Source: Paenibacillus wulumuqiensis
GTDB lineage: Bacteria; Bacillota; Bacilli; Paenibacillales; Paenibacillaceae
Reading direction: 5' to 3'
Length of the DNA stretch: 64,000 nucleotides
Assembly: GCF_000971965.1 (NCBI RefSeq)
Contig: NZ_LAQP01000001.1
Coordinates: 372,001 to 436,000 of the forward strand
Shown here: in pieces, positions 1 to 8,533 of the stretch
Numbering within the stretch: position 1 is the stretch's first letter
Layout: the number at the start of each line of letters is the position of its first letter
Made by a program: the position numbers and the translations under genes
Notes under the pieces: generated by a model
What the model was told of the DNA's origin: nothing
What the model saw: only the letters and a program-made list of their open reading frames with translations
The model's database searches: none

Positions 1-58
1 AAGCCAGCATGATTCCGGTTACGTTTTTTTCTTTTTTACTTTCTTTTTTGCTTTTCAT
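1..58 (-). CDS. 5' end of an unidentified gene running off the left edge
   Basis: On the minus strand an ATG at 58-56 sits 8 nt after a good Shine-Dalgarno (GAAAGGAG) and opens a frame that stays open to the window edge. Only 19 codons are visible, MKSKKESKKEKNVTGIMLA: a lysine-rich cytoplasmic-looking head followed by what may be the start of a first membrane segment. This would fit an integral membrane transporter, but too little is seen to name a family. The start assignment rests on the ribosome binding site. Confidence 0.55.
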   Translation of the reverse strand, partial: MKSKKESKKEKNVTGIMLA

Positions 59-216
59 GGATAAGGCTCCTTTCATTCACTTTTGCCGAAAGTCTATTTC
101 ATCCGTTTGTGTTTATTGTTATCAGGGAAATCCTGTTATTTCCAGTATACAACAAGAAATGCTGTATGATTATACCCATCCCCCTTTTTATGTACTACCC
201 GATAATCAGCTTTATT

Positions 217-246
217 AAAAAAGGACAGCCCCGGAGAGCTGTCCCT
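217..246 (-). terminator. Intrinsic terminator after the lichenase gene
   Basis: Read on the minus strand, GGGACAGC / GCTGTCC arms close a short loop and are followed by TTTTTT. It lies about 15 nt after the stop of the beta-glucanase gene and ends the xynD-gluB unit. Confidence 0.85.
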
Positions 247-261
247 TCTGTTGTCCTACGA

Positions 262-975
262 TTAATTGCTCGTATATCTCACCCAATCATACTCTGCGTA
301 CAGTGGGTTGGCACCATTATATGTGCCTGTCCAATCATCTACCCCGGTTCCATTCCACAGATTCATCATGATCTGACCAGGTGTAGTCGGAATATTCGTG
401 GTAGCTGTATGCTTCAGTACGCCGTCTACATACCATTTGATGGAGCCTGGTTGCCAATCGAATGCATACGTATGGAAACCTGCTGCAGCGTCAAAACCAA
501 GGTTGATCACTTTTTCGTGCCCACCCACTCCGTTGGTATAGTAGTTGAACTGTACTTTGGTGGTATCTTTCCCCAGGAATTCAATATCGATCTCATCCCA
601 CTGTGTACCATTGGCAGGACCGGTATACGTGAAGAATGAAGAGACAATCCCTACGTTTTTGGCTGGTTTCATGCGTACTTCATACTTGCCATACCCATAC
701 GTGTTGGTCGTCCGGTATTCACCGCAGTCGAATTTGTTGGGAGATGAGCTGGTCAGGCCCAGTTTGAGCTTGCCATCGCTTGTAAAACTGGCATTGTTCG
801 CGCGCCATGTACAGTTGAACATATTGCCGTTGGAGTAGCCATCCGCCTTTTGCCAGGTGCTCGGATTAAAATACGTCAAAGGCTCCCAGAATACACTCGC
901 TGCAAATGAACTTGTCGAAAAGAACAGGGAAATAACCATTGTCGTTACCAGTGTAACCAGTGATTTTTGGTTCAT
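262..975 (-). CDS. gluB: Secreted endo-beta-1,3-1,4-glucanase (lichenase), GH16
   Basis: A 237-residue extracellular enzyme that cleaves beta-1,4 bonds next to beta-1,3 bonds in cereal mixed-linkage glucan and lichenan. Residues 1-26 form a Sec signal peptide with likely cleavage after SFA. The GH16 catalytic signature DEIDIEFLG is present, with E128 as nucleophile, D130 and E132 as acid/base. Length matches Bacillus/Paenibacillus lichenases (about 235-240). The frame is open further upstream to 1044, but the ATG at 975 gives the canonical signal peptide and expected length, so it is preferred. It starts 37 nt after the stop of the arabinoxylan hydrolase gene. The same order, xynD then gluB, is known from P. 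polymyxa. Co-transcription is likely. Confidence 0.95.
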   Translation of the reverse strand: MNQKSLVTLVTTMVISLFFSTSSFAASVFWEPLTYFNPSTWQKADGYSNGNMFNCTWRANNASFTSDGKLKLGLTSSSPNKFDCGEYRTTNTYGYGKYEVRMKPAKNVGIVSSFFTYTGPANGTQWDEIDIEFLGKDTTKVQFNYYTNGVGGHEKVINLGFDAAAGFHTYAFDWQPGSIKWYVDGVLKHTATTNIPTTPGQIMMNLWNGTGVDDWTGTYNGANPLYAEYDWVRYTSN

Positions 976-1012
976 GTCAAACCTCCATTTTGTTTTTTTA
1001 ATCATTTCTGTC

Positions 1013-2692
1013 TTATTCGTCAGCCGTATGTTCACTAAGTTCATTTATATCTGCTGCATTCGCAGCGGATTCGGTCGGTTCGTTTGGAAGCTGTTCTTGT
1101 TCGTCTGTTTGTACTTGTTCATCTTGTTGCCCTTCTTGGCCTGCATCCAGTTCGGTAATGCCGGCATTGGGTACAAGCTGCCAGGCATCCAGATTGAACA
1201 GATTGCCGCTGCCTCCGGTGAATACGAGGTACAGGTTATGAACACCGGTCGCATTGCGAATAGTTGTCTGCACTTCTCGCCAGTTTTGCATGCCTCCTGT
1301 GGAAGGAACCTGCAGAGTGCCGACCAGCGGACCGGTTGCACTATCCAGGCGGACTTCGATCGTACCGCCTGTGTTCGAAGCTACAGTCGCTTTGAATGCT
1401 CTGGCACCCGACCAGCCCATATCCGCTTTGCCGACTGCGATCCAGTCACCGTTATTGATATTGGTTACATTCATATTGCTGATGGGTCCTCCGCCCGCCT
1501 GTGACGGCTCGGTGGAGATACCTGCCTGCCAACCAATCGTCTCCGCTTCTACGCGTGTATACGGGTTCAGGTTGGCGAGCTGGCCTACACCAGTCATATT
1601 AGCCTGTACTTCGGCGATGCTGCCATCTCCATTGTGCACCAGCTTGTTGATATGCGGGGAGCGATATCCTTTGCCGGCTCCGATCTGAGCCTTGCTGACA
1701 GTCTGGGCATGGTAGACGACATACCATTCATTTTTGAAATTAAATACGGCATGATGGTTGTTACCGCCCACTCCGAAGAATGAATACGGATTTTTCAGGA
1801 AATGTCCTTTGTACGTAAATGGTCCCATCGGATTGTCGCTGACCATATATCCGATTTCACCGGCTGGATACTGGGCAGGATGGGTACCGGCAAAATTGAT
1901 GCAGTACGAGTAGTAATATTTGCCGTTATATTTGTGAATGCCGGAATCTTCGAACAGATACGGAGCATCTATTGTCTGGGCATTGCCGGTAGTGCTGATC
2001 ATATCGGCTCCCAGCCGTACGACTCTGGCCGTTTTCGGATTGGCGATGGAAGCCGGATCGGATTCATTGGGGATACCGCCACCGACGTACAGATATCCGC
2101 TGCCATCGTCATTTACCAGTACAGCCGGATCGAACAGCCAGGTGACACCCGCCATTCCCGGTGTATTATGGGTCAGCAGCGCTCTACCCATCGGATCGGT
2201 CCAGGGACCCACAGGTGTATCGGCTGTCAGCACGCCAATACCGGCTCCTCCATTGGCGAAGTACAGGAAGAATTTGTCCTTGCCATTTATTTTTTTGTAC
2301 GCTACTGCAGGGGCCCAGGAATTCGAAGCCCATTTGGCGATGCCTCTGCCGTTATTTTTGTTATTGGCGCCTGCGACAGGTATGGTTCCATGATCGGTCC
2401 AGTTCACCATGTCTGCAGAAGATATTACCTGAATGCGATCCAGTGCACTGAAGTCATTGTCCTTGATCGATCCGTCAGCATTATATACATACGTATCACT
2501 GGACATATACACATATACTCTGCCATTGTAGACCAGCGAGTATGGATCGGCGCCCAGCTTATGATCCATGAGCGGATTGGCATTCCCCGGCAGTTTGGCC
2601 AGGGGTCGGTTCGCCGCTTCCACATGGTATTGGGGAAAAGCAGTGAATAATAAAGCACAAGCAAAAAGTACAGCCAGACATTTTCGAATCAT
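1013..2692 (-). CDS. xynD: Secreted arabinoxylan arabinofuranohydrolase, GH43 with CBM6-like domain
   Basis: A 559-residue secreted enzyme predicted to remove arabinofuranosyl side chains from arabinoxylan. Signal peptide 1-26. GH43 five-bladed propeller about 35-375 with the expected acidic triad: D49 (GADPYS), D188 (WLFDPAV) and E248 ([14 protein letters not shown]). A CBM6-like beta-sandwich follows at about 380-508, beginning [12 protein letters not shown] and ending in [10 protein letters not shown]. Residues about 512-559 are an unusual acidic, Gln/Glu-rich tail with repeats such as [11 protein letters not shown]. subtilis XynD (about 513 aa) lacks such an extension as far as I recall. 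First gene of the unit with the lichenase downstream; a CcpA-type site lies just upstream. Exact linkage specificity (AXH-m2,3) is inferred from family. Confidence 0.93.
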   Translation of the reverse strand: MIRKCLAVLFACALLFTAFPQYHVEAANRPLAKLPGNANPLMDHKLGADPYSLVYNGRVYVYMSSDTYVYNADGSIKDNDFSALDRIQVISSADMVNWTDHGTIPVAGANNKNNGRGIAKWASNSWAPAVAYKKINGKDKFFLYFANGGAGIGVLTADTPVGPWTDPMGRALLTHNTPGMAGVTWLFDPAVLVNDDGSGYLYVGGGIPNESDPASIANPKTARVVRLGADMISTTGNAQTIDAPYLFEDSGIHKYNGKYYYSYCINFAGTHPAQYPAGEIGYMVSDNPMGPFTYKGHFLKNPYSFFGVGGNNHHAVFNFKNEWYVVYHAQTVSKAQIGAGKGYRSPHINKLVHNGDGSIAEVQANMTGVGQLANLNPYTRVEAETIGWQAGISTEPSQAGGGPISNMNVTNINNGDWIAVGKADMGWSGARAFKATVASNTGGTIEVRLDSATGPLVGTLQVPSTGGMQNWREVQTTIRNATGVHNLYLVFTGGSGNLFNLDAWQLVPNAGITELDAGQEGQQDEQVQTDEQEQLPNEPTESAANAADINELSEHTADE

Positions 2693-2712
2693 CAGTTAAC
2701 CTCCGTTTCATT

Positions 2713-2728
2713 TTGGTAACGCTTACAA
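2713..2728. promoter_or_regulatory. Candidate catabolite-responsive element (CcpA site)
   Basis: TTGGTAACGCTTACAA matches the Firmicute cre consensus WTGNAANCGNWNNCAW at all defined positions but one. It lies 21-36 nt upstream of the xynD start, where bound CcpA would block transcription of both glycanase genes. Confidence 0.6.
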
Positions 2729-3116
2729 ATAGAATTGTATAAAAGCATTCTTCAATAAAGAAGAGTGCCTGATACCATGCCATACCTCACCAAAGGTGAG
2801 CATAAATATGTAATTTAATTGAAAATAATGGTTTTATTTGGCTCAGAAAAATGATATCATGCTCCCTCTGATATAACAACATGATGACATATCAAATAAG
2901 CGACCTGGCTTCCATCCTCCCATTCATCTGTACAAAAAGAAAAGTAGCTGCTTTTACAGGATGATTATAAATATATGGAAACTCCCTCTGTAGAAGGTAC
3001 ACAACAGAAGGAGTTTTCTCGGTTGGCTCGGGCCATTTTTTATTTATTTTAATAGCGAGAGACATTCATGATAAGAGAAGCATACACAGCTGTATCAAAT
3101 AATAACAGCAGTTTCC
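2729..3116. other. Intergenic stretch with one inverted repeat
   Basis: No credible gene. It holds the xynD promoter region and, at 2978-3017, an inverted repeat (AAACTCC-TTCTGT / ACAGA-GGAGTTT) with only a short T run, a plausible terminator for the acetyltransferase gene that ends at 3117. The rest is AT-rich without recognisable features. Confidence 0.45.
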
Positions 3117-3755
3117 CTACTCCTTGATCCGGCAATCTGCCAGAACCTCGGGCTTGAACTGCATGCTGTCGGATGCGGTGATGCTGCGAATGACCCGGCA
3201 CGGTACACCTGCTGCAAAGGAGTTAGACGGAATGTCCTGGGTGACGACACTGCCTGCCCCAATAACGCATCCATCACCAATGGTAACGCCTCCACAAACA
3301 GTGACATTAGCAGACAGCCATACATCATTACCGATCGTTACCGGTTTGGCATAACATAATGAGTTGGCTTGTCCATGCTGGTCAATCATCTGCCGTCGTT
3401 CCGAGGCGATAAATGGATGCACAGGCGTCACAATAGTCACATTTGGGCCAAAGCTCGTATAACTGCCAATACTCACTCTGGCGTCATCCTGAACCGTAAG
3501 ATTGTAATTGGCAAAAAAATGACTGCCAATCTCGGTGTGAGTCCCATAGTGGAAGAAAATCGGTCCCTGCAAAAAGCATTTCTCGCCTCTGGCGCCAAGC
3601 AGCTGCTGAAGTATGTTTTCCCGTTCTTCGACCTGATCTTCGTACGTATCGCTGTACTGCTGGCTAAGCCGGTGTGCTTTGGCTTTGATCTTTCTCAGAT
3701 CGGGATGGCCCGGGTTAAACAATAGTCCGTTAAAGATCCGCTCTTCTTCTGTCAT
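3117..3755 (-). CDS. Maltose/galactoside O-acetyltransferase family protein (left-handed beta-helix)
   Basis: A 212-residue cytoplasmic acetyltransferase of the LacA/Maa/NodL group, which transfers acetyl from acetyl-CoA to a sugar hydroxyl. The N-terminal segment (about 1-60, FNGLLFNPGHPDLRKIKAKA) is the family's maltose acetyltransferase helical cap. Hexapeptide repeats run from about 75 to 190, for example IGNDVWLSANVTVCGGVTIG and VIGAGSVVTQDIP. The catalytic histidine is probably that in TIVTPVHPF. RBS AGGGAGAGG precedes the ATG. The acceptor is unknown; no sugar pathway is adjacent. It is slightly longer than Maa (about 185) because of a C-terminal extension without clear motifs. Confidence 0.85.
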   Translation of the reverse strand: MTEEERIFNGLLFNPGHPDLRKIKAKAHRLSQQYSDTYEDQVEERENILQQLLGARGEKCFLQGPIFFHYGTHTEIGSHFFANYNLTVQDDARVSIGSYTSFGPNVTIVTPVHPFIASERRQMIDQHGQANSLCYAKPVTIGNDVWLSANVTVCGGVTIGDGCVIGAGSVVTQDIPSNSFAAGVPCRVIRSITASDSMQFKPEVLADCRIKE

Positions 3756-3943
3756 GCTTACCTCTCCCTGTCGTGTGTGAATTGGCCCCTGTCTGCGAGT
3801 TTGGACTCCATCTGATGGACAGCTGGGATCGTTTAGATGATGTACAGCAAGCAGCCGGTACTGCTTCCTTTATTGTAGTGGATCGTCGTCCATTATCCTA
3901 TAAGCAGGTCATCCTTTTCAGCGTATGCATACAGGTCCAGGCA

Positions 3944-3990
3944 ACAAAACGAAGAGCGGCTCCATGGAGGATCGCTCTTCGCTTTGTTTG
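3944..3990 (-). terminator. Intrinsic terminator after the DUF2255 gene
   Basis: GCGAAGAGCG / CGCTCTTCG arms with an inner ATCC-TCCATGGA-loop, flanked by TTTTGTTG on the minus strand and CTTTGTTTG on the plus strand. It could work in both directions; on the minus strand it ends the gene that stops at 4039. Confidence 0.7.
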
Positions 3991-4038
3991 TTATGAACCG
4001 ATAGGAGAATGAGGATATTCTCATACGGAAATTGTATA

Positions 4039-4419
4039 TTATCCCTTAACATCTGCCACGATCCGGACGGTCGCTGCGCGTGCCCGTTCGCTAACCATGG
4101 AGTCTTTGTAGGGACTGCCCTGGTATTTGGTCCGATAGGCTTGATCGATCTGTTCATGGATCGGTCCCTCGACGAATTCGAAAGTAACTTCCCGGGTCAT
4201 GCCGGCTACGGTGATGCGTCCTGCCTTCTGCCGCTGCGCTGCCTGATACCAGCGCGAATTCTGACCGTTATAGGCTCGCACGTAGAGAGCATCGTCCACA
4301 ACGACCGACCAGATCCATGTAGGGGTGCCGTATGTCTTCCCGTCTTCACGAAATGGTGAGATATGCAGATCATCCGCTCCGGCGATCTGCTGCAGTTCTT
4401 CCTTGGTCCATGTACTCAT
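4039..4419 (-). CDS. DUF2255 family protein
   Basis: A 126-residue soluble protein resembling DUF2255, small single-domain proteins without assigned biochemical role that often sit beside TetR or MFS genes. Visible features are the N-terminal MSTWTKEELQQIAGADDLHI and a core with GTPTWIWSVVVDDALYVRAY and SRWYQAA, a pattern reminiscent of split-barrel FMN-binding or pyridoxamine-oxidase-like folds; that resemblance is inference. The ATG at 4419 is chosen over an upstream one at 4464 because AAAGGAGG lies 8 nt before it. Divergent from a TetR-type gene, with a shared palindrome between them, so it is probably that regulator's target. Confidence 0.75.
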   Translation of the reverse strand: MSTWTKEELQQIAGADDLHISPFREDGKTYGTPTWIWSVVVDDALYVRAYNGQNSRWYQAAQRQKAGRITVAGMTREVTFEFVEGPIHEQIDQAYRTKYQGSPYKDSMVSERARAATVRIVADVKG

Positions 4420-4468
4420 ATGATGATCCTCCTTTAACAAAATGAACATTGATTGTTTAATCAACCTG

Positions 4469-4486
4469 TGTTTATAATTTTAAACA
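4469..4486. promoter_or_regulatory. Palindromic operator candidate between DUF2255 and TetR genes
   Basis: TGTTTATAATTTTAAACA is a perfect 6-bp inverted repeat (TGTTTA / TAAACA) in the 164-bp divergent intergenic region, overlapping a possible TATAAT box. Position and symmetry suit a TetR operator. Confidence 0.5.
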
Positions 4487-4583
4487 GAAACATCATGCTT
4501 GCAATGGACAATCTGCTGTTAGATGTGGAGTACTGAACACAATCAGCAGAATTGTTAATTATTTCAGAAGGGTGATCTCCATA

Positions 4584-5129
4584 ATGAATAAAATCGACCG
4601 ACGCGTCATCAAATCCCGGGAAGCCATCAAAAAAGCGATTCTTGAACTGATGACCGAGAAAAACTTCGATTCCATTACAATCCGGGACATTTCGGAGCGT
4701 GCCAATGTGAACCGGGGAACCATTTATCTTCATTATCTGGATAAGTATGATTTGCTAGATAAAATTATTGAAGAACATATTAATAATCTGCGCGAACTGT
4801 GCCATAATGCATCGGAAATGACTTTTCAGGAAGGCAATTATGTCTGGTTTGAGTATTTTGCCGAGCATCATCTGTTTTTTTCGACGATGCTGAATACGAA
4901 GAGTGCCGCTCACTTTCGCAGTCGGTTTCTCGATCTGGTCGTTGAAGAATACAGGGTAGAAGTGGATACGACCAAGGGAACCAATCAGGGGCTGGGAGAC
5001 GAAGTTGTACTGCAATTTATGGGTTCGGCTGTAGTGGGAACAGTAGAATGGTGGTTTAAAAATGGAATGCCAGTCCCTCCGCGTGTGATTGCGGAACAAA
5101 CCGGCATCCTGCTGGATCGGAATTTCTAG
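4584..5129 (+). CDS. TetR/AcrR family transcriptional regulator
   Basis: A 181-residue regulator. The N-terminal helix-turn-helix is clear: residues about 8-55 include KKAILELMTEKNFDSITIRD, ISERANVNRGTIYLHYLDKY and DLLDKIIEEH. The C-terminal ligand domain (about 60-181) is helical and typical of the TetR_C group with a WWFKNGMP segment. The frame opens with GTG at 4572, but the ATG at 4584, preceded by AGAAGGGTGA, is the better start. It probably represses itself and the divergent DUF2255 gene through the palindrome at 4469-4486. The inducer is unknown. Confidence 0.88.
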   Translation: MNKIDRRVIKSREAIKKAILELMTEKNFDSITIRDISERANVNRGTIYLHYLDKYDLLDKIIEEHINNLRELCHNASEMTFQEGNYVWFEYFAEHHLFFSTMLNTKSAAHFRSRFLDLVVEEYRVEVDTTKGTNQGLGDEVVLQFMGSAVVGTVEWWFKNGMPVPPRVIAEQTGILLDRNF

Positions 5130-5163
5130 AATGGATAAATGAAAATAATAGACTACTGAACCA

Positions 5164-6048
5164 TCAGGCGGCCTGTTTGCGCCGCCATCCCAGACGGATA
5201 CCTGTCACAAGACCAACACCGAGCAAAATAATCATCAGTCCGAGCATCGTACCTGTCGACAGTGGCTCATCCAGGAACAGCCAACCCCACACAACTCCAA
5301 ATACCGGTACCAGAAAAGTGACACTCACTGTCTTGACCGCCCCTACATTGATAATCAACCGGAAATACAGCAGATAGGCAAACGCTGTCGATAGCAGAGC
5401 AAGCATAAGCACCGAGCTGATAGCCGATATACCCGGCAGGTGCGCAGGCAGGAAGAACAAAGCGACGGGAAGCAGTAAAAGACCTGCGGCCAGCTGCTGT
5501 CCGATCGCCAGGTCAAGTGGCTGCTCGCCCTGGAACGCTCTGGCCGAATAGATACCGCCGATTCCATAAAATACTGCAGCCGCCAGCGACAGCAGCACCG
5601 GGCCTACCAGACTCGTACCTCCAGCCTGTGCATTCCAGCCAACGAGTACGATAACGCCAGTCATTCCGAGCAGCAGACCCATTGACTTCCTCCAGGTAAA
5701 GGCTTCTTTGACCCATATGTAGGAGATGACTGCGGTAAACAGCGGCGTCATCGAATTAAGAATAGCCGCCAGCGAGGCGTTCATGCTCATCTCCGCAGCT
5801 GCAATAAAGCAAAACGGGATAGCCGCATTGCAGGCACCAAGCACCAGGTATTGTCTCCACTTGTGCCGGATATGCGGCCGTCTGCGCAGCGCCAGCGTGT
5901 AGAGCAGCAGCCCGGCTGCTGCAATCAACACCCGCAAATCGATGAGCACGATAGGGCCAAGCTCGGGCACTGCTACTCTCATAAACAAAAAGGATGCTCC
6001 CCATAGAGCGGCGAGCAGTATCAGCATACCTGCGTCTTTCGTTTTCAA
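5164..6048 (-). CDS. EamA/DMT family permease
   Basis: A 294-residue integral membrane protein with about ten hydrophobic segments arranged as two EamA repeats (roughly 5-140 and 150-285). Characteristic motifs are LLAALWGASFLFMRVAVPEL at the start and FGVVWGWLFLDEPLS in the second repeat. Such proteins export amino acids or other metabolites; the substrate cannot be read from sequence. The start is TTG at 6048, placed 7 nt after GGGGGAGG. A short basic tail (GWRRKQAA) ends the protein. Convergent with the TetR gene. Confidence 0.9.
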   Translation of the reverse strand: MKTKDAGMLILLAALWGASFLFMRVAVPELGPIVLIDLRVLIAAAGLLLYTLALRRRPHIRHKWRQYLVLGACNAAIPFCFIAAAEMSMNASLAAILNSMTPLFTAVISYIWVKEAFTWRKSMGLLLGMTGVIVLVGWNAQAGGTSLVGPVLLSLAAAVFYGIGGIYSARAFQGEQPLDLAIGQQLAAGLLLLPVALFFLPAHLPGISAISSVLMLALLSTAFAYLLYFRLIINVGAVKTVSVTFLVPVFGVVWGWLFLDEPLSTGTMLGLMIILLGVGLVTGIRLGWRRKQAA

Positions 6049-6275
6049 AACTATCCTCCCCCTCTATAGTTATATGAAATCATACTGTAACACGGTATCT
6101 TCATTATATGAAAGGAAAAGGATGCCGTCTTTTGCTATCTTGCTTCTTCATTAGGGTAGCCTCTTTGATTACCGCTTTAATTTTGCTCAAGTTTTGCATA
6201 AATAGTTATTATTGGTATTATGAAGGAGTTGGTTCCCCAAAGATTCATCCCAAATATAAATAGGAGTGATACCAG

Positions 6276-7469
6276 ATGCTGCGTATTTTAATCGTTAATT
6301 TTCCTGCAGAAGGACATGTGAACCCTACGCTGGGGATTACAGAAGCCTTTGCATCGCGTGGAGATGAAGTGCATTACGTCACGACTGAGAAATACAAGGA
6401 AAGAATCGAAGCTGTAGGCGCTACCGTGCATCTGCACCCGGATCTGGTCCGAACCGCTTCCATCGATACAGGGAACCGGGAAAGCATTAATGAATTTATG
6501 AAAATCCATATTCGCACTTCCCTGGACATTCTGGAGCTCGTCCGGCAGCTATCCGCTACCATTGCCTTTGATCTCGTGCTGTACGACCGATTTGGCGCAG
6601 GTGAGCTGGTAAGGGATATGCTGAATATTCCGGGCATCTCCTCCTCCCCGTCCTTCCCGATCTCCAATCAGCATATGGCGACCAATCTGTTCCGTCCCAG
6701 TGCAGAGTCGCCTGCTCCACCGGATGAATTTGTTGCCGAATCCCTGTCCCTGATGAAAGAAAAATACGGCGTTGCGCCAAAGGAAATGATTCAGTTTATG
6801 AACAATAGTGGTGCGCTGAATATTGTATATACCAGCAAGTACTTCCAGCCGAATGGAGAGCAGTTTGAGGAAAAGAATCTTTTTATTGGCCCGAGCTTTC
6901 CGGAGCGCAAAGGATCCGGCTCGTTTCCTTTGGAAAAGCTGCAAGGTCAGCGGGTACTCTATATTTCGATGGGTACGGTGCTTGATCATATTGAAGAGTT
7001 CTTCAATACTTGTATCGAAGCTTTTAGCGATTTCGACGGGATCGTGGTTATTGCCGCCGGTGAGAAGGCGGATCTTGCCAAAATTAATCCGGCACCTGAC
7101 AACTTTATCATCTCCCCGTATGTTCCGCAGCTGGAAGTGCTGCGTCATGCCGACGTATTCATCACCCATGGCGGTATGAACAGCGTCAATGAAGGCATTC
7201 ACTTTAACGTGCCTCTGGTTGTACTGCCTCAGGACAAAGACCAGCCGATGGTCGCCCAGCGCCTGACCGAACTGCAGGCCGGCTACCGCATCACCAAAGA
7301 TCAGATTCATGTGCAGTCGCTGCGCGAAGCGGTGCAGGAAGTGCTGTCCAATCCGTCCTACAAGGAAGGCGTACACAAGATCAATCAAAGCTTTGAGCAG
7401 TGCGGCGGTACCGAGGAAGCACTTCGCCGTATCGATGCCTATCTGCTGCAAAGAACGGGAGCGAAGTGA
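6276..7469 (+). CDS. Macrolide-type UDP-glycosyltransferase (MGT/YjiC family, GT1)
   Basis: A 397-residue GT-B enzyme of the macrolide glycosyltransferase family, which adds a sugar from a UDP-sugar to hydroxyls of macrolides, flavonoids or related aglycones. The N-terminal acceptor domain starts LRILIVNFPAEGHVNPTLGI, with the catalytic His in EGHVNP. The C-terminal donor domain holds VLYISMGTVLDH and the nucleotide-sugar signature VFITHGGMNSVNEGIHF followed by VVLPQDKDQPMVAQRL. RBS AGGAGTGATACCAG precedes the ATG. The next gene starts within its stop codon (GTGA), so the two are translationally coupled. Likely role: self-protection or xenobiotic inactivation. No antibiotic cluster lies next to it. 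Confidence 0.92.
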   Translation: MLRILIVNFPAEGHVNPTLGITEAFASRGDEVHYVTTEKYKERIEAVGATVHLHPDLVRTASIDTGNRESINEFMKIHIRTSLDILELVRQLSATIAFDLVLYDRFGAGELVRDMLNIPGISSSPSFPISNQHMATNLFRPSAESPAPPDEFVAESLSLMKEKYGVAPKEMIQFMNNSGALNIVYTSKYFQPNGEQFEEKNLFIGPSFPERKGSGSFPLEKLQGQRVLYISMGTVLDHIEEFFNTCIEAFSDFDGIVVIAAGEKADLAKINPAPDNFIISPYVPQLEVLRHADVFITHGGMNSVNEGIHFNVPLVVLPQDKDQPMVAQRLTELQAGYRITKDQIHVQSLREAVQEVLSNPSYKEGVHKINQSFEQCGGTEEALRRIDAYLLQRTGAK

Positions 7470-7891
7470 GATTACTTTATAAAAATTGGATTGTGTGGCT
7501 TATTGTACTGATTGTGCTTCTTCTTTTTGCAGGCATCTGGATAGTGAGGACCGATACACATCCATCTCCGCTGCAGTCCTACTATACAGGCGTCATCCGC
7601 AGCATAGAGAAAAGGGATAACAGTATTGATGGAACCCGGATCAAATACCTTATCACTTTTACAGATGGCAAAGCATTTGTCGTTACAAAGCGAACTTCAT
7701 TTTATATTAATGAGCTTATGCCGATAGGAGTGGAGGAAGACCCATCCATTACCTTTACCCGGCTTCGAAAAGAGTCTCATATTGGAGAGATTCGGGTAGG
7801 GAATAAAGTGGAGCTTTGGAACAGGCAGGTCAATGATCATCTGTATGAAATTTTTGAGCTGACTACGCTGGACGCCACCCTCGACAACTAG
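7466..7891 (+). CDS. Small membrane-anchored protein coupled to the glycosyltransferase
   Basis: A 141-residue protein that starts with GTG overlapping the glycosyltransferase stop (GTGA). Residues about 7-27 form one transmembrane helix (WIVWLIVLIVLLLFAGIWIV) after a short basic N-terminus; the remaining about 110 residues (SYYTGVIRSIEKRDNSIDGT onward) look beta-rich and should lie outside the membrane. The pattern Y-x-G-x-I-x-x-I recalls small OB-like lipoprotein domains such as DUF3221, but the match is weak. I do not recognise the family. The overlap suggests production together with the glycosyltransferase, not a proven shared function. Confidence 0.7.
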   Translation: MRLLYKNWIVWLIVLIVLLLFAGIWIVRTDTHPSPLQSYYTGVIRSIEKRDNSIDGTRIKYLITFTDGKAFVVTKRTSFYINELMPIGVEEDPSITFTRLRKESHIGEIRVGNKVELWNRQVNDHLYEIFELTTLDATLDN

Positions 7892-7925
7892 CCCATTAAC
7901 CAATTAGATAACTGGATAATTAGCA

Positions 7926-7962
7926 AAGAAGCCGTGAGTATATTCACGGCTTCTTTCTTTTT
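7926..7962 (+). terminator. Intrinsic terminator of the glycosyltransferase operon
   Basis: AAAGAAGCCGTGA / TCACGGCTTCTTT, 13-bp perfect arms with a short loop, then TCTTTTTCT. Confidence 0.9.
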
Positions 7963-8106
7963 CTCTAGTCTGTTTGTAGTCCAGAAGTGCCGGACTACAG
8001 ATCCCTGTATGTTTTAAAAAAAAGACTCCGGGACTATTGGGAATATTTTCAATAATGTTATTATAAATAACATGCCATACATCCGCCAATCAAGGAGGTG
8101 AACAGA

Positions 8107-8412
8107 TTGAACTCTTATAACGACGTATCTATACTAAAAGAAGCACTGAACGAAGAGTTAAGCAAAAGAAATGCATCCGAGCAAAAAATCATTCTGAGCA
8201 AAATAGTAACTGATCTGCAAAACGATCTGCCAACTGATCCGTCAATCGGTCCAACGAGCAGCCTCACTGATGAACATTACATAAAAAGCGACTGGGAAAT
8301 GATCAAAGAGTATCTGAGTATCCCCTTCATCCGCTGGGCGTATATCCTGGCAATTGTTACACCTGTAGTTTTAATCGTCGGCTTTGTATATGCAGCCCTC
8401 TGGGTAGAATAG
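8107..8412 (+). CDS. Small tail-anchored protein of unknown function
   Basis: A 101-residue protein with a TTG start 8 nt after a perfect AAGGAGGTG; an in-frame GTG at 8098 overlaps the Shine-Dalgarno itself and is rejected. The N-terminal about 70 residues are charged and helical (SILKEALNEELSKRN), and residues about 76-97 form a single C-terminal membrane helix (WAYILAIVTPVVLIVGFVYA) before a 4-residue tail. The topology is that of a tail-anchored protein with a cytoplasmic helical domain. Family not recognised. The excellent ribosome binding site and a hairpin downstream support it as a real gene. Confidence 0.7.
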   Translation: MNSYNDVSILKEALNEELSKRNASEQKIILSKIVTDLQNDLPTDPSIGPTSSLTDEHYIKSDWEMIKEYLSIPFIRWAYILAIVTPVVLIVGFVYAALWVE

Positions 8413-8488
8413 TCGTGGCGATCCTGCTTTGCCCAGTCCGAATGGCGACATATTGATGCTGTGTATCGCATCTGAAATAGACAAAATG

Positions 8489-8533
8489 AAAAAGCGGACA
8501 ATTTCCTTTTAAGGAGTATTGTCCGCTTTTTTG
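8489..8533. terminator. Bidirectional terminator between the small protein and LysR genes
   Basis: AAAAAGCGGACAAT / ATTGTCCGCTTTTTT, 14-bp arms. T runs occur on both strands. The LysR reading frame ends in the loop: its final codons encode one arm. Confidence 0.9.

Noticed and set aside
9-218. Plus-strand frames at the left end (9-218, 109-639)
   Set aside because: They run antisense to the partial minus-strand gene and the lichenase, lack ribosome binding sites, and have low-quality composition.
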